Part shown: piece after piece, positions 14,926 through 19,103 of the stretch
How the letters are laid out: each line of letters starts with the position of its first letter
Numbering within the stretch: the stretch's first letter is position 1
Source of the DNA: UBA6019 sp035535055
GTDB lineage: Bacteria > Chloroflexota > Dormibacteria > Dormibacterales > Dormibacteraceae
Assembly (NCBI GenBank): GCA_035535055.1
Contig: DATLQT010000042.1
Coordinates: forward strand, 1-19,103
Length of the DNA stretch: 19,103 nt
Direction of reading: 5' to 3'
Made by a program: the position numbers and the translations under genes
The notes under the pieces: model-generated
What the model was told of the DNA's origin: nothing
Databases searched by the model: none
What the model saw: only the letters and a program-made list of their open reading frames with translations

Positions 14926-15927
14926 CTAGCGCGCCGGCGCGTTCGGGCGTCGAGTCCGGCCGGGGAGCTCAGGGTGCCGCCCCACCTCCGCCTCCAGCTC
15001 TCTCCTCCGGACCAGGCCCGGGGTGGCTCCGAAGGCGGTGACGCAGTGGGCCGCCTGGACGGTCCCCCATGCCATCGCCTCGCCCAGCGGGCGACCGAGG
15101 TGGAGAGCGGCGACCAGGGCCGAGGCGTATGCGTCGCCGGCACCGGTCCGGTCGACGATGGGTGAGTCCAGGATCCCGCTCCACAGCAGCTCGGCGCCCT
15201 CGGAGGCGTAGCTCCCACCCGGCCCGTCTGTTATCACCACCGCCTGCGGGCCGAGCTCGCGCAGGGCCGCCATCATCTCTTCCAATGGGGCTCCCTCGCG
15301 GCCGGTCAGCGCGCCGGCCTCGCGTCGGTTGAGAAGCAGGACCCGGCTGCGCCGGAGCAGCCCCGAAAGAGCGTCCGCGCCCATCCGCAGCTGGTGCGTC
15401 CCGGGGGCGAAGGCGAGCAGCGCCCCGCTCCGGTCGACCTCGGCGCAGACCTCGTCGTGCAGTCGCCTCACAGCCGGCCCCGGCGGCCCGACCGAGGTGA
15501 GGTAGATCCACGGCAGCGATGGCAGCTCCGGCAGCCGGTAGTCCCGGCGCTGGTGCCAGACGAAGATCGTCCGCTCGCCTCGGAAGACCACGGCGGTGCT
15601 GGCGTTGGTGCCGTTCTTTGCGTCGATGGCCATGAGGCTCACGCCGACGTCGTCCGACTCAAGCTCGCTGAGGATGAACTTGCCCTCGGCGTCGTCGCCG
15701 ACGAAGCCGTAGACCGCCGACGCAAGGCCGAGCCGGGAAGCCGAGATGGCAACATTCACGCAGCCGCCGGCGGTCATCCGGTGATAGGAGTCCACCGGGA
15801 TCTTGTCCGCGTAGTCGATACAGAGCTGGGCGCGCCCGGGGTCTACCTGGAGAGCCAGGTGGGCGTCGTGGATCTTGAGGAAGGTGTCGACGGTCGGGTC
15901 GCCGATGGCCAGGAGATCGAGCGTCAT
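14926..15927 (-). CDS. PfkB-family carbohydrate kinase
   Basis: 333-residue cytoplasmic sugar or nucleoside kinase of the ribokinase fold. The first PfkB signature is TAGGCVNVAISASRLG, and the second is DRTGAGDAYASALVAAL with catalytic base D265 and the anion-hole GAGD. GFVGDDAEGKFI and NGTNASTAVV are also typical. The substrate is not identifiable; fructose, ribose, ketodeoxygluconate and similar sugars are possible. The ATG at 15927 begins MTLDLLAIGDPTVD, the normal family opening. No Shine-Dalgarno is clear. It is upstream of proline dehydrogenase on the same strand, though a functional tie is not apparent. Confidence 0.92.
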   Translation of the reverse strand: MTLDLLAIGDPTVDTFLKIHDAHLALQVDPGRAQLCIDYADKIPVDSYHRMTAGGCVNVAISASRLGLASAVYGFVGDDAEGKFILSELESDDVGVSLMAIDAKNGTNASTAVVFRGERTIFVWHQRRDYRLPELPSLPWIYLTSVGPPGPAVRRLHDEVCAEVDRSGALLAFAPGTHQLRMGADALSGLLRRSRVLLLNRREAGALTGREGAPLEEMMAALRELGPQAVVITDGPGGSYASEGAELLWSGILDSPIVDRTGAGDAYASALVAALHLGRPLGEAMAWGTVQAAHCVTAFGATPGLVRRRELEAEVGRHPELPGRTRRPNAPAR

Positions 15928-15950
15928 GCCGATGCGCCGAAGAGTGCGCC

Positions 15951-15975
15951 GGTTCGAGTCCCTGCAGTAGGGCCA
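15951..15975 (+). other. tRNA 3'-end-like sequence without a tRNA body
   Basis: GGTTCGAGTC at 15951-15960 matches the conserved T-loop (TTCGAGT, then C61). Counting on from there, bases 15973-15975 are CCA, exactly where positions 74-76 of a tRNA would fall (T-stem side CCCTG, acceptor side CAGTAGG, discriminator G). The 5' side of the T-stem (GCCGG) pairs only at two positions, and no acceptor partner or anticodon arm exists upstream. It could be an att-site scar of a tRNA-integrating element, or chance. Confidence 0.3.
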
Positions 15976-16012
15976 AAAAGGAGGGCGGGCAGGGGGCCGA
16001 ACGGCCTCCGCC

Positions 16013-16783
16013 TCAGGCCGGAGGCGCTTCGGGCGGCTCGGGTGAGGTCGGCGGCGGGTCGGCGGAGCCCGCGGTCGGGGGCGGCGCGGTGGGCGTGGGC
16101 GCGGTCGGGGGTGGCGCGGTGGGCGTGGCGGCCGGGGCCTGCGGCGGTGCCGGTGGCGGCGCGGCGGCCGGTGCGGGCGGGGATGACGGCCGGGATCGGA
16201 TGCTCCACTGAGCGCCGATCCCCGCCAGGAAGAGGACGATGACGAGCAGCAGCCAGAGCGGCGTGCTCCGGATGACGGCCGTCGGGTCGGTGGCGCTGCC
16301 GATGTCGAAGGCGATCTTGCCGAGCAGGGCCAGCACCCCCGCCAGGATGCCAGCGGCGCCGGCGGCGGCCGTCACCGCGATGACGAGGAGCCGGTGGACC
16401 CGGAAGAGATAGATGAGGATGATCGCCACCGCGCCGGCGACGATCCCCGCAGCCTGGCTTAGGGTGCCGAGACCGTAGCCGAGGTAGCCCATGACCCCGG
16501 TCGTGACCAGGTAGGCGACGACGCCCCCCAGCACCGCCACGCCGGCGGCGTAGAAGGGGATGGCGAGGCCGGCCAGGACCAGCCCGACCACGATCGCGAC
16601 GATCCACCCCGTGAGGTTGCCGAGGAACGGTCCCGGGCTGAAGGCGGCCACGCCGGTGCCGCCGAGGACGAAGCCACCGGTGAATCCGACCGCCACCATC
16701 ATGACCCGGAAGAAGCGGTGGCCGCCGAAGCACAGGATGATTCCGAGGACCAGGGTCAGCAGGCCGATGAAGGTCACTTGCAC
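16013..16783 (-). CDS. Multi-pass membrane protein (DUF4203/TM7SF3-like) with Pro/Ala/Thr-rich tail
   Basis: 256 residues from a GTG at 16783. The first 200 residues contain about seven hydrophobic spans rich in Gly/Ala/Val (for example LGIILCFGGHRFFRVMMVAV, then GWIVAIVVGLVLAGLAIPFY and LLLVIVLFLAGIGAQ), a layout like DUF4203 membrane proteins. After IRSRPSSP the last 55 residues are a low-complexity Pro/Ala/Thr tail, presumably disordered, built partly on a 30-bp DNA repeat. The function of the family is unknown. GAAGAAC before the GTG is at best a weak ribosome site. PfkB follows after an 85-base gap. Confidence 0.75.
   Translation of the reverse strand: MQVTFIGLLTLVLGIILCFGGHRFFRVMMVAVGFTGGFVLGGTGVAAFSPGPFLGNLTGWIVAIVVGLVLAGLAIPFYAAGVAVLGGVVAYLVTTGVMGYLGYGLGTLSQAAGIVAGAVAIILIYLFRVHRLLVIAVTAAAGAAGILAGVLALLGKIAFDIGSATDPTAVIRSTPLWLLLVIVLFLAGIGAQWSIRSRPSSPPAPAAAPPPAPPQAPAATPTAPPPTAPTPTAPPPTAGSADPPPTSPEPPEAPPA
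16071..16130. repeat. 30-bp tandem duplication in the Pro-rich tail
   Basis: Two adjacent 30-base units, 16071-16100 and 16101-16130, both begin GCGGTCGGGGG and differ at three positions. They encode the repeated TPTAPPPTA-type unit of the membrane protein tail. The length is a multiple of three, so frame is kept. Confidence 0.75.
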
Positions 16784-16806
16784 GTTCTTCGCCGAGCCGT
16801 ATTGTG

Positions 16807-17562
16807 TCAGCCGCCGTGGCGGCCGGCAGGCCCGGTAACGTCACCGACCGCGGTCGCGATCACCGAATCGTCGGGCGCCGCCGCGAAGCGCGCGATGCCG
16901 TGCGCAGCCAGGACCGGCCCCTCCAGGTCGAACAGGCACCGCCGGAGCTCCTCCTTCTGCCCAGGATCGAGCGTGCTCCTGACCACCACCGGCTGGCTCG
17001 GCGCCGGGCCCAGCGAGTCGATGATCCGGACCCGAGAGGCAAGGTCGGGGTGACGGTCGAGCTCCACCGCCAGGACCTGGCAGTCGATCGCCGAGCCGTC
17101 CACCTCCCCGGCAGCGACCATCCGCAGCGCGCGCTGGTGGAAGCCCGCCGCCACCACCTGCCCGAAGTAGTCCCAGTTCCCGACCCGCCGAAGGGTGACC
17201 CAGTAGCCGGACCACGAGCTCGACTCGTTGACGGCCCAGCGCCGGCCGCGAAGGTCCTCCAGCGACCTGAAGGGCGAATCACGTGCCACCAAGACCTCCG
17301 AGCAGTAGAGAGGCCGACCGCCGAAGCGGGGGTCGCTCAGGACCGGGGCCGCGATCGCCTCCACCGCGCCGTCGAGCCAAATCAGGGGCGGGCTGCAGAC
17401 GAAGGCGAGGTCGATCTTCCCGCTCCCCAACTCCCGCCAGTCACCGTCTTCGACCAGCTCCGCGCCGCAGGCGGCGGCCGCCAACTCGTAGAGCGGCCGG
17501 TTGCAGGGTGTCAGGAAGGTCGCCGCCCGGAGTGGCGAACCGCGCCCCAATCGAGCCCCCAC
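16807..17562 (-). CDS. PhnD/SsuA/transferrin-like substrate-binding protein, no export signal
   Basis: 251 residues of type-2 periplasmic binding fold. The most telling part is SLEDLRGRRWAVNESSSWSG, where the N-terminal lobe passes into the ligand site, as in phosphonate-binding PhnD-like proteins; VCSPPLIWLDGA and VVVRSTLDP are also typical. Unlike ABC transporter binding proteins it has no signal peptide or lipobox: from the GTG at 17562 the fold begins directly (LRAATFLTPCNRPLYELAAA). It is therefore either cytoplasmic or mis-started, but no signal-like sequence lies upstream in frame. No ABC permease or ATPase is adjacent. TACAGT ends 6 bases before the GTG, consistent with a leaderless message. 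Divergent from aceK. Confidence 0.75.
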   Translation of the reverse strand: MGARLGRGSPLRAATFLTPCNRPLYELAAAACGAELVEDGDWRELGSGKIDLAFVCSPPLIWLDGAVEAIAAPVLSDPRFGGRPLYCSEVLVARDSPFRSLEDLRGRRWAVNESSSWSGYWVTLRRVGNWDYFGQVVAAGFHQRALRMVAAGEVDGSAIDCQVLAVELDRHPDLASRVRIIDSLGPAPSQPVVVRSTLDPGQKEELRRCLFDLEGPVLAAHGIARFAAAPDDSVIATAVGDVTGPAGRHGG

Positions 17563-17604
17563 GCCGGGACTGTAGCAACGGTTCCCCTACGCTGAACTCC
17601 TCTG
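17563..17604. promoter_or_regulatory. Short divergent promoter gap between PhnD-like gene and aceK
   Basis: Only 42 bases separate the two start codons. TACAGT on the minus strand (17574-17569) and TACGCT on the plus strand (17588-17593) are -10-like TANNNT boxes lying 6 and 11 bases before their starts, and neither gene has a Shine-Dalgarno. Overlapping leaderless promoters are the simplest reading, but no -35 elements are clear. Confidence 0.4.
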
Positions 17605-19103
17605 GTGGCAAGGCAACCGTCGAGCGACCTCTCGGCCAGCAGGCTCTCCAACCGGGCGGCGACCGCGATCGCCGGCGCGCACGAGCTCTACCGCGAGGAT
17701 TTCGAGAAGATCACCCGGCGGGCCAAGGCGCGCTTCCAGCGCCGCGACTGGCAGGGGGCGGTGGAGGACGCCGCCGAGCGCCTCGACCTCTACGGCCAGA
17801 TGATCGACCGCACCGAGCGCGAGGTTCGGGCCGTGCTCGGCGACCGCGTCGCCGATGGCGCCGTCTGGGCGGGGACCAAGGCCGTCTACTCGGGGACCAT
17901 CGCCGGCCGCGACGACTGGGAGCTGGCGGAGACGTTCTTTAACTCGGTCACCCGGCGCATCTTCACCACCGTCGGCGTCCATCCCGAGATCGAGTTCGTG
18001 GACTCCGACTTTGAGCCGCCCCGCCTGGAGGCCGCCGAGCGTCTCTGCCGGACCTACCAGCCAGTGGGTGAGATCGCCGAGCTGATCGAGCGTGTCCTGG
18101 GCGACTTCAGCTGGGACGTGCCCTACGCCGATTTGGGCGCGGACGCCGTCCTGGCGGCGGGTCGGATCGCCGCCCAGCTGCGCGCCGGCGGCATTGGCGA
18201 GCGCGTCGAGCGGGCCGAGATCATCCGCGCCCCGTTCTTCCGTCGCAAAGGGGGTTACATCCTCGGCCGGCTCTTCACCGCCGATGGTGTGGTTCCGCTG
18301 GCGCTGGCGCTGCTGAACACCGAGACCGGGATAGTCGTCGACGCCGCCCTCACCGACGAGGACGACATCAGCATCCTGTTCAGCTTCGCCCAGTCCCACT
18401 TCAACGTCGACCTGGGCCCCGCCCACACGCTGGTACGGCTGCTGAAGGAGCTGATGCCGAAGAAGCCGGTCGCCGAGCTCTACATCGCCCTCGGCCATCA
18501 CAAGCACGGCAAGACCGAGCTCTACCGGGACCTCCTCCGTCACCTCCGGCAGTCGAAGGAGCCCTTCGTGTTCGCCCCGGGGATCAAGGGGCTGGTGATG
18601 GTGGTATTCACCATGCCCGGCTATGACGTCGTCTTCAAGGTGATCCGCAACCGGATCCCGGCCATCAAGCCGATCACGCCGGCCGACGTCCGCGACAAGT
18701 ACGGCCTGGTCTTCCGCCACGACCGCGCCGGCCGCCTGGTCGAGGCGCAGGAGTTCGAGCACCTCGAGTTCGACCGGGGCCGTTTTGCGGCCGACCTGGT
18801 CGATGAGTTCACGCGGGACGCCGGCGAGACGATTGCGGTGACCGACGACGACGTCATCGTCCACCACTCCTACATCGAGCGCCGGGTGACGCCGCTCGAC
18901 CTCTACCTGCGCGAGGCGGCGCCGGAGGACGCGCGACGCGCGGTGGTGGACTTCGGCCAGGCCATCAAGGACCTCGCCGCCAACGGCATCTTTCCCGGTG
19001 AGCTGCTGCCCAAGAACTTCGGGGTGACGCGTCATGGCCGCGTCATCTGCTACGACTACGACGAGCTGTCCCTGCTGACCGACTTCACCTTCCGCGAGAT
19101 GCC
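17605..19103 (+). CDS. aceK: Isocitrate dehydrogenase kinase/phosphatase, 3' end beyond window
   Basis: Bifunctional enzyme that phosphorylates isocitrate dehydrogenase to divert isocitrate into the glyoxylate shunt, and reverses this. 499 of about 570-590 residues are visible. The N-terminal regulatory domain runs to about 320, then the kinase-like domain: ATP loop APGIKGLVM (324-332), K345 in VFKVI, VHHSYIERRVTPLDLYL, and FPGELLPKNFGVTRHGR running into YDYDE with N471, D484 and D486. Numbering runs a constant 9 ahead of E. coli AceK as I remember it (K336, N462, D475, D477). At the positions of E. coli D371 and D457, both functionally important, this protein has E380 and E466. Start: a TGA at 17593-17595 bounds the frame; GTG 17605 is the first canonical start. 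aceA and aceB are not adjacent. Confidence 0.97.
   Translation, partial: MARQPSSDLSASRLSNRAATAIAGAHELYREDFEKITRRAKARFQRRDWQGAVEDAAERLDLYGQMIDRTEREVRAVLGDRVADGAVWAGTKAVYSGTIAGRDDWELAETFFNSVTRRIFTTVGVHPEIEFVDSDFEPPRLEAAERLCRTYQPVGEIAELIERVLGDFSWDVPYADLGADAVLAAGRIAAQLRAGGIGERVERAEIIRAPFFRRKGGYILGRLFTADGVVPLALALLNTETGIVVDAALTDEDDISILFSFAQSHFNVDLGPAHTLVRLLKELMPKKPVAELYIALGHHKHGKTELYRDLLRHLRQSKEPFVFAPGIKGLVMVVFTMPGYDVVFKVIRNRIPAIKPITPADVRDKYGLVFRHDRAGRLVEAQEFEHLEFDRGRFAADLVDEFTRDAGETIAVTDDDVIVHHSYIERRVTPLDLYLREAAPEDARRAVVDFGQAIKDLAANGIFPGELLPKNFGVTRHGRVICYDYDELSLLTDFTFREM

Noticed and set aside
15951..15975. A complete tRNA gene ending in CCA
   Set aside because: Only the T-loop and 3' side fit; the T-stem 5' strand pairs at two positions and no acceptor 5' strand or anticodon arm exists upstream.
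16071..16130. CRISPR-like repeat array
   Set aside because: Only two adjacent units without spacers, in frame inside a Pro-rich coding tail.
17587..19035. Long minus-strand open frame of 482 codons opposite aceK
   Set aside because: It is the antisense shadow of a strongly conserved AceK reading; its translation has no recognisable domain and is explained by high G+C third-position bias.

Overview
This is a gene-dense, very G+C-rich window of about 19.1 kb with mostly cytoplasmic metabolic genes. It suggests a free-living, probably soil-dwelling bacterium of an actinobacterial, Chloroflexota or Dormibacterota-like type. Lineage cannot be fixed from the sequence, and no rRNA or complete tRNA is present. 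Strong Shine-Dalgarno sites (response regulator, universal stress protein, satP, acs) coexist with genes that have none. Some of the latter carry a TANNNT box just before the start codon, as leaderless genes do.

Layout. (1) 2-1642, plus: the 3' part of a lipoate-protein ligase-like gene and an R2-like ligand-binding oxidase. (2) 1605-4773, minus: a compact run of a degenerate GGDEF/zinc-ribbon protein, a histidine phosphatase, a small membrane protein, an ornithine cyclodeaminase family protein and a ComB-like phosphatase. Three of its four junctions are 4-nt overlaps in which the downstream gene has no ATG, GTG or TTG ahead of its conserved N-terminus. The overlaps read AUAG, CUGA and CUGA. 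(3) 4822-7115: an HxlR regulator divergent from a single-domain response regulator, then a secreted coiled-coil plus C39-like peptidase. (4) 7226-11058, plus: promoter, acetate transporter satP, a hairpin, acetyl-CoA synthetase acs and a metal-dependent amidohydrolase-fold protein. (5) 11060-13943: a decayed zone with at least five damaged or shortened genes (a monooxygenase-like protein, a transposase, a possible M41-like peptidase tail, ApbE, an ECF sigma factor) and a frame-disturbed Pro-rich membrane protein. An intact universal stress protein and one intact Pro-rich membrane protein sit among them. (6) 13944-17562, minus: proline dehydrogenase, a PfkB sugar kinase, a multi-pass membrane protein with a Pro-rich tail, and a PhnD-like binding protein. 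(7) 17605 to the window end, plus: aceK, isocitrate dehydrogenase kinase/phosphatase, cut by the window edge.

How it fits together. SatP imports acetate and Acs activates it to acetyl-CoA. AceK controls the isocitrate branch point between the TCA cycle and the glyoxylate shunt, which is needed for growth on acetate. Proline dehydrogenase adds a route from proline to glutamate. The window therefore carries an acetate and C2 assimilation theme, although isocitrate lyase and malate synthase are not in it. The AceK is unusual: two acidic positions that are Asp in the E. coli enzyme are Glu here. The two most original observations are this AceK variant and the overlapping non-AUG starts in the 1605-4773 cluster.
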